Position numbers and translations under genes: made by a program. DNA of 64,000 nt from the NCBI RefSeq assembly GCF_000169175.1, contig NZ_AAWS01000010.1, positions 62,001 through 126,000 on the forward strand, in the 5' to 3' direction. The notes beneath the pieces are model-generated. The model was not told where the DNA came from, searched no databases, and was given only the letters and a program-made list of their open reading frames with translations. Shown piece by piece: positions 49,390 through 59,628 of the stretch (the first letter of the stretch is position 1; every line of letters starts with the position of its first letter). Source of the DNA: Microscilla marina ATCC 23134 (GTDB lineage: Bacteria > Bacteroidota > Bacteroidia > Cytophagales > Microscillaceae).

Positions 49390-52300
49390 ATGTATAGTTG
49401 TTACTTCCTTAAAAGAACACTCGTTTTACTCTTGGCAGTGGTATTAAGTAACGCCACCATTGCCCAGATTATCCCACCTGTACAATTCGCCGGAGACATT
49501 TGTACAGAAGCCAAATCAATCAATGTGGGAGATTGTAATGTCTTATTTGATATTCCCTCTACATTTACAGATTCAGGAGAACCCGTTGCAGGCTGTGTCT
49601 CTTCTAAAGATGCTTGGGCGTCTTTTACTACAGACGATGCCGGAGATTACCTGATTCGTTACACCAATAATAGTGGGGGACAAGATGCTGCCATTGCCAT
49701 TTATAGTGGTACCTGTGGCGGGCTTACCCAGGTGGGTACTTGTGTAAATTCAGCTGCCAACCTCGATGAATTTGAAGCTACCGGATTAGCTGCCAGTACT
49801 ACTTATTACATTCGTATTATGAATGTATTTGGGGGTTCCTCCATGGAGGGTTTTCTCTGTGTTACGAAAAAGTACACCAGCGATGATGCCGCCACTGCTC
49901 TTGCTGCCAGAAAGTTGTCCGTAAATTCTTGTAATGTTCGATTTGATGTAAATGGAACCGAAAGTGGCATTGCCGATCCTGGGGGAAGCTGTAGCACGAT
50001 TACCCCAACCGCCAATGCTGCGGTAAATAAAGACGCTTGGGTTACTTTTGATGCCACCGCCGGAGATGTATTGTCGGTAGAGTATCAGGCAGATAATAGC
50101 AGTGTGTTTCCAGCCATCGTAATTTATCGGGAAAACGGAGGCCCTGATGTAGATTTAGATGCCGGAGGAGGAGTTCAAGAGGTTTGTTATGATGGAAATA
50201 ATACTTCTTCGCCTTTTGTCAAAGTAGATTTTACTGCCTCCACTACTGCTACCTACTATATTCGGGTTATTAATATGAACAATACTGGAAATATGGAAGG
50301 TGTTTTATGTTTGTACAACAGTACCAAAAGAGCCTATGATAATGGCACCAATGCAGCAGCCAACCTCTTAACAATTGGTGATTGTAACATACAGTTTAAC
50401 TTATTTGCTGGTGGTGGTGCTTTTAATCAAAATGATGGATCAACTACTATTCCTTGTGCATCCCCACCAGGTATTCCTTCTGATGCCTGGGGAGCTTTTA
50501 CGGCTACCAATGGACAAGTAGTGACTGTGAAATACAACAATGACAACAACGACCCTTCTACTGCCACTACTACAGCACTGGAGGTATACCGGGCAGGGGT
50601 TGCTCCCGCAAATCGCCTGGAGTGCTCGAATGTAGTCACCGAAGGAATAGAAACCATTACTTTTACTGCCCCAGCCAATGATACTTATTATGTGCGTATA
50701 GTCAATGTGAGTAACCCAACCGATGCTTCTACCATCAATGGTACTTTGTGTTTAGTTGATGGTACACTTACCAAAGAAGATTTATGTTTTACTTCGATAG
50801 GCATTGGGGTAGGTGACTGTGATGTAGATTTTAATGTAACCAATACTGGCTTTATTGATAACGAAAGTCGTAGTCTTCCCGCTTGTGCTGGTGCACCTGC
50901 CAACTATCGCGATGGTTGGATGAACTTTAAAGCTTTAACCACTCAAACCCGTATACAATATAAATACGATGTGGGACAAGATGCTGTGCTGGCTGTTTAC
51001 TCTGGTGACTGTAGTTCACTTACTTTATTAAGTTGTTCGAACTTAGTGACTGGTACAGGAACAGGTGGTACCGAAGACCTGGAAATCACTACTGTACCTG
51101 GGGACTCTTATTTTATAAGGGTGATCAATGTGACTGCATCGGGCGATATGACAGGAAAAGTCTGTGTAACCAATGTAGTAAACCGAGATGATTGCAATGA
51201 TGCTGACATCCAAGAAATACCTGTAGGTTCGTGTAATGTATTATTTGATTTGCCTGCTTCTTATACTGCGTCAAGCCCTAACGCTGATGGAGGCTGTAGT
51301 GGAGGGCCATTTGCCGTAGAAAAAGATGCCTGGGCGCGTTTTACCGGAAATGGAGGAAATGTAACCATTACTTATGAAAGCACTGACCCCAACAGCAATG
51401 CATTCATTGAAATATCAAGGGGTACTGGTTGTGGAGCAAGAACTTTGGAAGCTTGTTCCGGACAAAACTGTAACTATACAGGAGTTCAATCCGAACAAGT
51501 AACCGTATCTAACACTACCAATGGAGCCACCTATTACATCCGGGTAGTAAATACGAGCAGTGCCAACGGAGGAGTAATGACTGGCTACATTTGTGTGTAC
51601 AATAGCAGCACGGTACCACCCGTAGCGGTTACTTCCAAAATATCTACCAATACTTGTGCTTCGGCAAATACCATTGAAGTGGGAGATTGCGGTTTGAGAA
51701 TGAATATATTGAAAAGTAGTGCGGCTTGTGCCAGCGACTTGACCAATTTTACCGACTCAGGAGAGCCTTTGGGAGCTTGTCCTATTGGTGCGGTTACTGC
51801 CGATGCCTGGTCTACTTTCTCGGCGATCAATACAGCTACCCATACCATTGAGTATGGCAACGAAAATCAAGACTTATCAGCTGCCAACGATGTGGCAATT
51901 GCAGTGTATAGTGGTACCTGTGGTGGTCCCCTTACTTTTGTGGCTTGTGCCAATGACATTGGTGCAGGAGCTGAAGGGGTGGAAAAGCTTACTTTCGCTG
52001 CTACGGCTGGTGTGCAGTACTATATCAGGATGATGAACATTTCGGCAAACAATACGGGCACTTATGGTAGGTTATGTGTGTTTGAAGGAACCAGTCTTGC
52101 CTCTGATAATTGCAGCGCTGCACCTACACTTGCCATTGGCACCAGCGATGAGCAGTTCAACATAGAATCGTCTTACTCTTTGGATGGTTCTAACTCTGCC
52201 GTGATTTCAAACTGCGTACTTTCAGGGGCTGCCAGAAAAGATGTATGGGCTAGATTTACCACAGCCGCCGATATTGATTCTACCATTACTGTAGTATATG

Positions 52301-54210
52301 ACAACGACGATGGTGATGCCATTAAATCGTTAGACCCTGATGTAGTCAATGTAGGGGTGGCTATTTATGAACAAACTGGGGCGGACTGTAGTACGCTCAA
52401 CCTGGTGGCTTGTGCCAACTCAGTAGGTGAAGGAAAAGAAACGATTACTTTCCAAACCAGAAACGATGGGGCAGGTAACATTATACCAACTACTTATTAT
52501 ATCCGGGTAATTAGCACCAATTCTAATGATGCAGTGCAGGGGAAGATTAGTATCTTTCCTTATTTGCAGTGTACCTTAGGAGACGAACGGGTAAGAGATG
52601 GACACTTTACCGCCTTTGATAAAACCTATTCGGGAAGCAACACCAGCACCACTTTACTCAATGCTAAGCAACGAGTGCAGGTTTTTGCCAGTGAATATGG
52701 TTATCGCCCTGATGTAAATGGTGTATCCACTCGGAATGAGCTGAACCCAGAAGGATATTATAGTGTGGCAAATACTGCCAATAATGTGCACTCTGCTTTT
52801 TATGCCTATGGATATCCCTACACTGGTTGGGGACCTAATGGTTCTTACTGTACCTCAGGGGGAGGGGTAGGTTCTGATGCTTGTCCTTATGTAAGCCCTA
52901 ATACTATAGAGACCAGCCACGGCAATGATGCCAACTTGTTGATTGTAAATGGTCGTCGCCAAAGGGGTAAATTTTGGTGCCAAACTATTTATACACTTAC
53001 TCCAGGTAATTTTTATGTGTTCAGTGCCTGGTTCAATAGTTTGATCCCAACTGATCGTAGTGCGCTAGACGACCCCCAATTACGAATTACAGTATGTGAA
53101 GGAACCGCCACCAATCCTCTGTACGATGGTTCTGCCGGTAGCAAAGGAGTAACCCTCACCCCCGCAGATGCCACATTGTATGAAACGGCTCATCCTGGAA
53201 GCATAGGGGCTATTACTGCAGCCGAAACTACGGCCAATGTAGTGCATCGTCCTATTCACCCTGGGGTAAATGGTAGATCAGGAGGGATTAGTTATCCTGA
53301 ATTGGCACCAAGTGTTCCTTATGGAGCTGCCCGTGCTTGTGGCACTAACAACATAGATCTTAAAATCTTGAATTCAGATGTGTTTTTGCCTGAAAGCCCT
53401 GACCAGTGGGTGCCCATGCGTTGTATTTACAAAGCACCTGATGCTGGTGTAGAAGGCTACGATGTGAATCAGATCAATTTATGTATAGAAAACATTTCGG
53501 CTACTGCCAATGGTAATGACTTTGGTATAGACTTTATCTCGTTTCGTGAATGTACCAACTCCACCGACCCACAGGTAAGAAGTGTGTTGCAAAGTACTAA
53601 CTGTGAGTTGACAGGTAACCCTACTGTACTGGGTATTCCTTTGAACATTCGTTTGATAGAGCTCAACGGAATATTGAGAGGTAATAAGGTGTTTTTAGAT
53701 TGGATTACCTTAAGTGAGCAAGGAGCTGCACGTTTTGAAATAGAGAGGGCGGTTGCCGGAGGTGAGTTTAAAACCTTGGCAAATATCAATGCCAAAGGCT
53801 ACTCTGATACACCTACTCCTTATAATTATGTAGATACCGACTTACCTTTAGGACAGCAAGTGGTATTTTATCGTTTAAAAGCATTTACTGTAAATAATAC
53901 TTTTGGCTATAGCCCAATTGTAAAAGTGAGCATAGATGCCTTAAACGACATGAAACTCAAGCTAATTCCTAACCCTGCTACTACCAGTTCAGATAATGCT
54001 GTACTGCAGTTTGAGTCTCCAAAACTGGGGGAGGCTACCGTATCAATCTCTAGTATTATGGGAGTACAAACTAATAAATTTACTGTGCAAACCAATGCTG
54101 GTTTAAATCGTGTAGTACTTCCTGTTAAAAACCTGAAAGCGGGCATCTATATTATTCGGGTTACTCAGGGTTCGTTGATAGCCTCTAAAAAACTAGTGGT
54201 AAACCGATAA
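49390..54210 (+). CDS. Giant repeat-bearing surface protein secreted by the type IX system
   Basis: A 1606-residue protein with a signal peptide (TLVLLLAVVLSNATIAQ). Residues about 36-1058 contain seven repeats of about 120-160 residues, each with a start like C.eA..I.VGDCNV.F, a Cys-rich middle ending in KDAWA.F, a strand with Y..., and a close TYYIRV.N with M.G..C. They are like bacterial pre-peptidase (PPC) or CUB-type domains. Residues about 1060-1410 are a separate Cys-containing beta-sandwich region, then an Ig/Fn3-like domain (about 1430-1520) and the T9SS type A sorting domain (LIPNPATTSSDNAVLQFE to KAGIYIIRVTQGS, about 1525-1606). It is attached to, or released from, the cell surface. 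No enzyme motif is visible. Confidence 0.9.
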   Translation: MYSCYFLKRTLVLLLAVVLSNATIAQIIPPVQFAGDICTEAKSINVGDCNVLFDIPSTFTDSGEPVAGCVSSKDAWASFTTDDAGDYLIRYTNNSGGQDAAIAIYSGTCGGLTQVGTCVNSAANLDEFEATGLAASTTYYIRIMNVFGGSSMEGFLCVTKKYTSDDAATALAARKLSVNSCNVRFDVNGTESGIADPGGSCSTITPTANAAVNKDAWVTFDATAGDVLSVEYQADNSSVFPAIVIYRENGGPDVDLDAGGGVQEVCYDGNNTSSPFVKVDFTASTTATYYIRVINMNNTGNMEGVLCLYNSTKRAYDNGTNAAANLLTIGDCNIQFNLFAGGGAFNQNDGSTTIPCASPPGIPSDAWGAFTATNGQVVTVKYNNDNNDPSTATTTALEVYRAGVAPANRLECSNVVTEGIETITFTAPANDTYYVRIVNVSNPTDASTINGTLCLVDGTLTKEDLCFTSIGIGVGDCDVDFNVTNTGFIDNESRSLPACAGAPANYRDGWMNFKALTTQTRIQYKYDVGQDAVLAVYSGDCSSLTLLSCSNLVTGTGTGGTEDLEITTVPGDSYFIRVINVTASGDMTGKVCVTNVVNRDDCNDADIQEIPVGSCNVLFDLPASYTASSPNADGGCSGGPFAVEKDAWARFTGNGGNVTITYESTDPNSNAFIEISRGTGCGARTLEACSGQNCNYTGVQSEQVTVSNTTNGATYYIRVVNTSSANGGVMTGYICVYNSSTVPPVAVTSKISTNTCASANTIEVGDCGLRMNILKSSAACASDLTNFTDSGEPLGACPIGAVTADAWSTFSAINTATHTIEYGNENQDLSAANDVAIAVYSGTCGGPLTFVACANDIGAGAEGVEKLTFAATAGVQYYIRMMNISANNTGTYGRLCVFEGTSLASDNCSAAPTLAIGTSDEQFNIESSYSLDGSNSAVISNCVLSGAARKDVWARFTTAADIDSTITVVYDNDDGDAIKSLDPDVVNVGVAIYEQTGADCSTLNLVACANSVGEGKETITFQTRNDGAGNIIPTTYYIRVISTNSNDAVQGKISIFPYLQCTLGDERVRDGHFTAFDKTYSGSNTSTTLLNAKQRVQVFASEYGYRPDVNGVSTRNELNPEGYYSVANTANNVHSAFYAYGYPYTGWGPNGSYCTSGGGVGSDACPYVSPNTIETSHGNDANLLIVNGRRQRGKFWCQTIYTLTPGNFYVFSAWFNSLIPTDRSALDDPQLRITVCEGTATNPLYDGSAGSKGVTLTPADATLYETAHPGSIGAITAAETTANVVHRPIHPGVNGRSGGISYPELAPSVPYGAARACGTNNIDLKILNSDVFLPESPDQWVPMRCIYKAPDAGVEGYDVNQINLCIENISATANGNDFGIDFISFRECTNSTDPQVRSVLQSTNCELTGNPTVLGIPLNIRLIELNGILRGNKVFLDWITLSEQGAARFEIERAVAGGEFKTLANINAKGYSDTPTPYNYVDTDLPLGQQVVFYRLKAFTVNNTFGYSPIVKVSIDALNDMKLKLIPNPATTSSDNAVLQFESPKLGEATVSISSIMGVQTNKFTVQTNAGLNRVVLPVKNLKAGIYIIRVTQGSLIASKKLVVNR

Positions 54211-54236
54211 CAACACTTTATTTATAATACATTACC

Positions 54237-54266
54237 AAAGCCAGGCTTTATGAAGCCTGGCTTTTT
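54237..54266 (+). terminator. Rho-independent terminator after the T9SS cargo
   Basis: A perfect 12-bp stem (AAAGCCAGGCTT, 54237-54248, against 54253-54264) with a 4-base loop and T-run. Confidence 0.92.
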
Positions 54267-54345
54267 GTATATAAAAATAAATGTAAATTTGCCATGATTT
54301 CATAACACTACACCTGATTTACAGATAAAAGAAACGGGATAAAAT

Positions 54346-55332
54346 ATGCTCACAGATTATTGGGTAATTGCTTTATTATTGTCACAGTTAAGCTCTTTTG
54401 TATTATTAGCCGGAGCCGCTTTACTCAGTAGCCAGATCATTAAACGGTGGTCTGTAAACGGTTTCAGTGAGGAGCAACTCATGCTGGAGCGCAGAAGCTA
54501 CTTGGTAGGCTCTATTGTACAGTTTGTGCTTATATTTCAGGTAGCAGCTCTGTTGATGTTTCTCAATGTTGCCAACCATCACCTAACAGGCGTAATCAAA
54601 GGTGCCATGTGTGCCGATGGAGTTTTAGGGGTGAATAGTTATGGCAAACCTTTATTATATATCAAAATGGGAGCAATGCTATTGTACATTGCTTATTTGT
54701 TACTAAATTATTTAGACAACAGTGAACCTACCTACCCTCTTACCCCAATAAAGTATTGGTTGATTTATCCTGTATTTTTGCTACTGGGAGTAGAGCTGGT
54801 TTATACCGTGTTATTTTTCTATCATATAAAACCTGATGTAATTGCTACCTGTTGTAGTGTTACTTTTGTTGCTCAAAGTGGTAAAACAGGTTATTTTACT
54901 TTATTTGGCAACGACTTTACATCATCTTGGTTGTGGGTATTTGGGGTGAGTGGTGCAGGGCTAACCACTATTTTGCTAACTAGTAAGCGCTTGGCTTGGC
55001 TAAACCTTATATTGGGTTTTGCCTTTATTACTTCAGGCATCTATAGCCTCAAGCAGTTTTTTGTAAAGTACATTTATGGTTTACCGTCACATAATTGTTT
55101 GTATGATATATTTTGGGCAAAGCACTACCTGATCGGATATGTCTTTTTTGGTGGATATTACCTGCTGGCTGGGGCATTGCTTGGGGCGTTTCTGTTGCAA
55201 ATATTTAAGCCAAGACTACACCAGCAACACGCAAGCTTAGCACGTAAGATGCGTTGGGTGAGTATACTCACTACCATTATTTTAATTCTACTTCCTGTAT
55301 ATTATTGGTGGAAGTGGGACGGAACACTTTAA
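54346..55332 (+). CDS. Multi-pass membrane protein, unknown function
   Basis: A 328-residue inner-membrane protein with about eight hydrophobic helices (roughly 8-30, 52-72, 100-118, 133-157, 190-208, 213-234, 255-276, 300-320). The C-rich region TCCSVTFVAQSGKTG between helices four and five and AMCADGVLGVN before helix three hold Cys pairs that could be redox-active or bind metal, a pattern that recalls electron-transfer membrane proteins of Bacteroidota. No family name comes to mind. It is 13 bases upstream of a small hydrolase and probably co-transcribed with it and a glycosyltransferase. Confidence 0.68.
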   Translation: MLTDYWVIALLLSQLSSFVLLAGAALLSSQIIKRWSVNGFSEEQLMLERRSYLVGSIVQFVLIFQVAALLMFLNVANHHLTGVIKGAMCADGVLGVNSYGKPLLYIKMGAMLLYIAYLLLNYLDNSEPTYPLTPIKYWLIYPVFLLLGVELVYTVLFFYHIKPDVIATCCSVTFVAQSGKTGYFTLFGNDFTSSWLWVFGVSGAGLTTILLTSKRLAWLNLILGFAFITSGIYSLKQFFVKYIYGLPSHNCLYDIFWAKHYLIGYVFFGGYYLLAGALLGAFLLQIFKPRLHQQHASLARKMRWVSILTTIILILLPVYYWWKWDGTL

Positions 55333-55345
55333 AAATAACTACCCG

Positions 55346-55837
55346 ATGAACTTATTATATATTCATGGTTTAGACAGTAGTCCACGCCCCGACAAAGTGG
55401 CTGTGTTACAAAGCATTGCCGACAATGTGTGGGCTCCTCAGTTAAATTACCGAGAAAATCCACATACCTTTACCTACTTACTCGATGGAGCTAAAAAACG
55501 TGAGATAAACTATATTGTAGGTAGTTCGGCAGGAGGTTTTATGGGGTATTGGTTGGCGCCTCATTTGCAATGTAAAGCTTTATTGTTTAATCCTGCACTG
55601 GCTTTTCAGTCAATAATTCAACAAATAGTTACCCCAACTACTGTTGCGTCTTTTCAGCCATTTTATTCTATCATACTAGGAGGGCAAGACGATGTGATAC
55701 CACCACAAACTACCCTTGACTTTTTAGTTGAGCATAACTCTCCGGCACAGTACCAGTTAGACCAAATAGATAGCCTTGGGCATCAAATAGATATGCAAAC
55801 CTATGAGTATGCCTGTTACAAATACATTGTTAAATAA
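55346..55837 (+). CDS. Small alpha/beta hydrolase of the YqiA/YcfP type
   Basis: A 163-residue serine hydrolase fold. It starts with NLLYIHGLDSSPRPDK, has the nucleophile elbow GSSAGGF (Ser about residue 61) and ends with a His region (IDSLGHQIDMQTYE). The size and the GLDSS box fit the UPF0227/YqiA/YcfP family, small esterases of unknown substrate. It lies between a membrane protein (13 bp upstream) and a glycosyltransferase (8 bp downstream). Confidence 0.82.
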   Translation: MNLLYIHGLDSSPRPDKVAVLQSIADNVWAPQLNYRENPHTFTYLLDGAKKREINYIVGSSAGGFMGYWLAPHLQCKALLFNPALAFQSIIQQIVTPTTVASFQPFYSIILGGQDDVIPPQTTLDFLVEHNSPAQYQLDQIDSLGHQIDMQTYEYACYKYIVK

Positions 55838-55845
55838 TTGGTCAA

Positions 55846-57012
55846 TTGGAAAAGGCAACATCTACTTCTTTATTATCATTAGTTGTGGTTTATCGCAATC
55901 GTGATATTACACGAGTAAAAAAATGTTTGGAGTCGTTGGCTTGGCAAACTAACCAAAACTTTGAGTTAATTTTTTTAGATTATGGTAGTAGCGACAAGTA
56001 TAGCATGCAAGTACAGCATTTGGTAAATTCATTCTCTTTTGTTCAGTATTTTTATACGGATACAAGAGGCATGTTTTGGAATCGTTCGCGGGCACTCAAT
56101 ACAGGCATGAAGTATACAAAGGGTACTTATATTGTTACTATAGATATCGACCTTATTTTTTCACCTGACTTTATTGAGGTTACTTATTCTGCCCTTTCAG
56201 CTACCCACTATATAAGATATAGCTATTATTACTTACCAAAAAAATTTAAACAACACCATTTATTATTTGATGACACTGTTTGCCTGTGGAAAACCCTCAA
56301 AAAAACCTCTGATGTAACCAACTATGGAGTGTTGGGATTTCAAAAAGAAGCTTTTGAAAAAATAGGAGGGTACGATGATTTTTACAAGCTATGGGGGCTC
56401 GAAGACATAGATTTTGCTCGCCAACTAGAACAAGTAGGCGTGGTTTCAAAGGGTTTTCTTCAAAACCTGCTTATTTACCATCAATGGCATCCAAAGTCTA
56501 AGAAAGCGTTGCCCAACGGTTGGTATGATCAAATGTATAAGTACTATAAAGCAAAAAAAACTGCTGAATCAGGCACATATGCCAGGACAAGCTTGTACCA
56601 CACTAAAAATCGTGTGGCACTGCATTTAGCGAAAAAAACAGGTGTTGCCAACCAACTTATTTTTGAGTTTATGTATCCCAAAGAGCAGGCTTTTGTGAGT
56701 TTTTTGTACCAGTTTAATAAATTGGCCGCAGGAGAGGCTTTAGTGGTAAGCCAAACTTTTAATCTAATTAAAAATAATAGGACAACCTGGGCAAGTAAAT
56801 TTTTGCATCGTATGAATCAAATGCTTTCTAAAATAGGTGTTTCATATAGGTGGGTCGATATGGCAACATACAATTTAGAAGTGATAACCAAGCAGGAGGT
56901 GAGAGATTTTTTATTTTATTTCTTGATCAACCATCAACCTCAAGTTTTAGATTATTACTTTAACCACGAGGCTGCCAATGATCACTTATGTTTGGTAGTG
57001 GTTAAGAAGTAA
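55846..57012 (+). CDS. Family 2 glycosyltransferase
   Basis: A 388-residue GT-A glycosyltransferase. It begins LLSLVVVYRNRDITRVKKCLE and has VTIDIDLIF as the DxD metal motif (about residue 105) and GGYDDFYKLWGLEDIDFARQ (about 175), the EDxD acid motif of the Glyco_transf_7C type. There is a C-terminal half of about 150 residues that I do not recognise. No ATG fits the start: translation begins at TTG 55846, since the first ATG lies within the conserved core. It is part of the short operon with the hydrolase and probably makes a surface glycan. The converging gene at 57022 makes an NDP-sugar. Confidence 0.86.
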   Translation: MEKATSTSLLSLVVVYRNRDITRVKKCLESLAWQTNQNFELIFLDYGSSDKYSMQVQHLVNSFSFVQYFYTDTRGMFWNRSRALNTGMKYTKGTYIVTIDIDLIFSPDFIEVTYSALSATHYIRYSYYYLPKKFKQHHLLFDDTVCLWKTLKKTSDVTNYGVLGFQKEAFEKIGGYDDFYKLWGLEDIDFARQLEQVGVVSKGFLQNLLIYHQWHPKSKKALPNGWYDQMYKYYKAKKTAESGTYARTSLYHTKNRVALHLAKKTGVANQLIFEFMYPKEQAFVSFLYQFNKLAAGEALVVSQTFNLIKNNRTTWASKFLHRMNQMLSKIGVSYRWVDMATYNLEVITKQEVRDFLFYFLINHQPQVLDYYFNHEAANDHLCLVVVKK

Positions 57013-57021
57013 CTCAATAGA

Positions 57022-58029
57022 CTAATGAGGAGTACCTAAGTTTATTTCAGCGTTATCACCAATGTTTAGGCTTTGGTTTAAACCTGTAAGTGATGTATCA
57101 TTGCCAATGATAGAGCTTTCTAAAATTACATCTTTCAACTGGCTAAATGAGCCAATAATAGTGTTTTTTACTATAGTGTGCTCCATAATGGTATTGTCAC
57201 CAATGGCCACGTTAGGCCCTATAATAGAGTGATGTATCTGGCAGTTTTCGCCTATACTTACTGGGGGGATAATAATAGTCTTGGGGTATTCTGGATATTT
57301 TTTATTTCTATACTCACTTAAGTTCAGCAATATAGCATTTGCCTCAAGCAACGTTTCTTTTTTACCACAATCAAACCAATTGTCTACCTGAATAGTATCT
57401 ATACGTTCATCTTGATTAATCATTTGCATTAGAGCATCTGTCAAGTGAATCTCATTGTTAGTGCGTATGTCATTTTCTATCAAATGCTGTATAGCATTTA
57501 ATAAAGTCATGGTATTGGTAATCTTGTAAATACCCACTAGTGCAAGGTTTGATTTAGGAATGCGTGGCTTTTCAACCAGCCGTTTAATTCTTCCTTCTTT
57601 GTTGGTTTCTACAATACCAAAATTTAGTGGATTACTTACTTTTTTTACTCCAACAATAGAGTGGGGTGACTTGAAAATCGCTTCCAGGTTTACATTGGCT
57701 ATAGTATCACCCAATACAATCAACACTTCTTTTTCATCTTTGATATGTTCACGGCTAATCCATATCGCATGGGCAGAGCCTTCTCTGGGTTCCTGTACCA
57801 CAAAGTCCATAGTAATGCGATCGCCATATTCGTGCAATAAAAAAGACTCGATTTTGTCACCTAAATATCCTAAAACAAAAATAAACTCCTTTATACCACC
57901 TTCTATAAGTTGATCAACTATGTGTGCAAGCATGGGCTTGCCTGCAATAGGTACCAGTGTTTTAGGTTGTGTGTGTGTATGTGGGCGAAGTTTAGCTCCT
58001 ATGCCAGCAACAGGTATAACCACCTTCAT
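57022..58029 (-). CDS. Sugar-phosphate nucleotidyltransferase with left-handed beta-helix
   Basis: A 335-residue NDP-sugar pyrophosphorylase. The N-terminal Rossmann-like domain has the G-x-G-x-x-x-R-P loop as VAGIGAKLRPHTHTQPKTL and the Lys of PKTLVPIAGKPML; GDTIANV (about 110) is the metal Asp. The C-terminal hexapeptide repeats (about 250-325) include PPVSIGENCQIHHSIIGPNV and NTIIGSFSQLKDVILESSI. Glucose-1-phosphate thymidylyl- or uridylyl-transfer is the likely reaction; the nucleotide cannot be fixed from sequence. It converges with the glycosyltransferase at 57012. Confidence 0.9.
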   Translation of the reverse strand: MKVVIPVAGIGAKLRPHTHTQPKTLVPIAGKPMLAHIVDQLIEGGIKEFIFVLGYLGDKIESFLLHEYGDRITMDFVVQEPREGSAHAIWISREHIKDEKEVLIVLGDTIANVNLEAIFKSPHSIVGVKKVSNPLNFGIVETNKEGRIKRLVEKPRIPKSNLALVGIYKITNTMTLLNAIQHLIENDIRTNNEIHLTDALMQMINQDERIDTIQVDNWFDCGKKETLLEANAILLNLSEYRNKKYPEYPKTIIIPPVSIGENCQIHHSIIGPNVAIGDNTIMEHTIVKNTIIGSFSQLKDVILESSIIGNDTSLTGLNQSLNIGDNAEINLGTPH

Positions 58030-58764
58030 AGATAAGAGTAATTTATAAAGTTTAAAATATTATTATGTTTTCTCCAAAAAATCAACTATTATGCATTAAT
58101 GAATAAGGAAAGGCGAGAAAAACTTAACAAACGTATTTTCAACTAATTATTAGTTTAAAACAAGCACAAAGTTAAACATTTAATTGATTCATGGTAGTAA
58201 CCATAAGTAAAATACTAACTAACAAAAAATGAACTTGTCTGTTTTGTTATACTAATCAAACTTTTACATAGAAAATACCAAATGTTTTTTCTTTATTACA
58301 TACTTTTGACAATCAACACTCACTTATACAATGTATCAGGGGTGACTCAATTTATAACATCAATTATTTGTTTTAGAAATTATATAAGTGTAGAGTAATT
58401 GTGAAATTTTAACTTCAAGCTTCTTTCTTTAAGATCGCAAAACATATAACATCAGATTAAAAATAATTTCAAATTATTTCTTAATATTACAAAAAGTTTG
58501 TACCTGTATTGTCTTGTGAATAGCAAACAAAGTGAGTTACAAAACTCTATCTTTGACTACTAAATTGTACTACCATATTTAAAATGAAGTTTGTTTCTTG
58601 AGGTAAAGTCAAAAAGCAAAAATCATCGAAATACCAGGTCAGGGATTTAGTGTGCTAGTTAAGTCAATTACATACTCAAATCATACAAGCAAGAAGAGTT
58701 TCATCAATAAAAAAATCATAAATGTTCACTACTTACACTTGTGTAACAATATGCGCGAATTATT
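58030..58764. other. Long AT-rich spacer (735 bp) without genes
   Basis: The longest gap in the window. No reading frame of credible composition, hairpin terminator or repeat known from the other spacers was found. TACTTTTG at 58301-58308 matches the TAnnTTTG box but lacks a good upstream partner and lies 457 bases before cheR. Confidence 0.6.
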
Positions 58765-59592
58765 ATGCAAGAGATTGAAATAACACAGTTACGCACATTG
58801 GTCGACATAGTAAAAAAGAACTATGACTACGACTTTTCTAATTATGCAATGTCTTCTTTCCGAAGGCGCATTCAGCGGATCATAGAACTGTACAAGTTTT
58901 CGTCAATAGAGGCTCTCTGTGAAAGACTATCAACGGGCGATGAGAAATTCTTTCATGATTTTTTATCTGAAATCACTGTCAATGTTACAGAAATGTTTCG
59001 TGACCCTTCGTTTTGGAGAGAACTACGCGACAATGTGATTCCTAACATTTTGTTGAACAACAAAAACATTAGCATTTGGCATGCGGGTTGTTCTTCAGGA
59101 GAAGAAGTCTTTTCGATGGCTATTTTGCTTAAGGAAATGGATTTGTTAGACCGTGCCCGGATTGTAGCTACTGACATAGACACTGCCATCTTAGAGAAAG
59201 CCGGTCAGGGAGCCTACTCCTTGAAAAACATGGAGCTTAATCAAAAAAACTACATTCGCTTTCAAGGCAATTTTAGTTTAGACAAGTACTACAAAGAAGA
59301 GAACAACAAAGCTGTAATGGACAAATCCTTGGTTGAGGGGGTACAGTTTAAGGCACATAACCTCGTAGAGGGTGCCTCATTTTCTAAATTTGACCTCATT
59401 CTGTGCCGTAATGTGATGATTTATTTCAATCAGACATTGCAAAATCAGGTACTGAAAATGTTTCACGAAAGCTTATACAAGTACAGTTACTTAGTAGTTG
59501 GTTCAAAAGAATCCTTGATTTGGTGTGAAATAGCCAACAAATTTATAGTAGTAAGTAACGAGGAAAAAATTTATAAAAAAGTAAAAGATTAA
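58765..59592 (+). CDS. cheR: CheR-type protein-glutamate methyltransferase
   Basis: A 275-residue S-adenosylmethionine methyltransferase that methylates receptor Glu residues. The N-terminal helical domain (ITQLRTLVDIVKKNYDYDF, FRRRIQRII) is complete, the SAM site is IWHAGCSSGEEVFSMAILL (about 93) and RIVATDIDTAIL (about 130), and KFDLILCRNVMIYFNQ (about 208) is the hallmark of CheR. It has the stand-alone size of classical CheR, without TPR. It is followed by CheB after 36 bases. No chemoreceptor or CheA is in view. Confidence 0.94.
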   Translation: MQEIEITQLRTLVDIVKKNYDYDFSNYAMSSFRRRIQRIIELYKFSSIEALCERLSTGDEKFFHDFLSEITVNVTEMFRDPSFWRELRDNVIPNILLNNKNISIWHAGCSSGEEVFSMAILLKEMDLLDRARIVATDIDTAILEKAGQGAYSLKNMELNQKNYIRFQGNFSLDKYYKEENNKAVMDKSLVEGVQFKAHNLVEGASFSKFDLILCRNVMIYFNQTLQNQVLKMFHESLYKYSYLVVGSKESLIWCEIANKFIVVSNEEKIYKKVKD

Positions 59593-59628
59593 ATTGCTCT
59601 TAACAGAAGACTACACTTTACGTATCTT

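Noticed and set aside
58301-58308. TACTTTTG as the promoter of the cheR operon
   Set aside because: It lacks a TTTG partner at the right distance and is over 450 bases from the gene; kept only as a note in the spacer entry.
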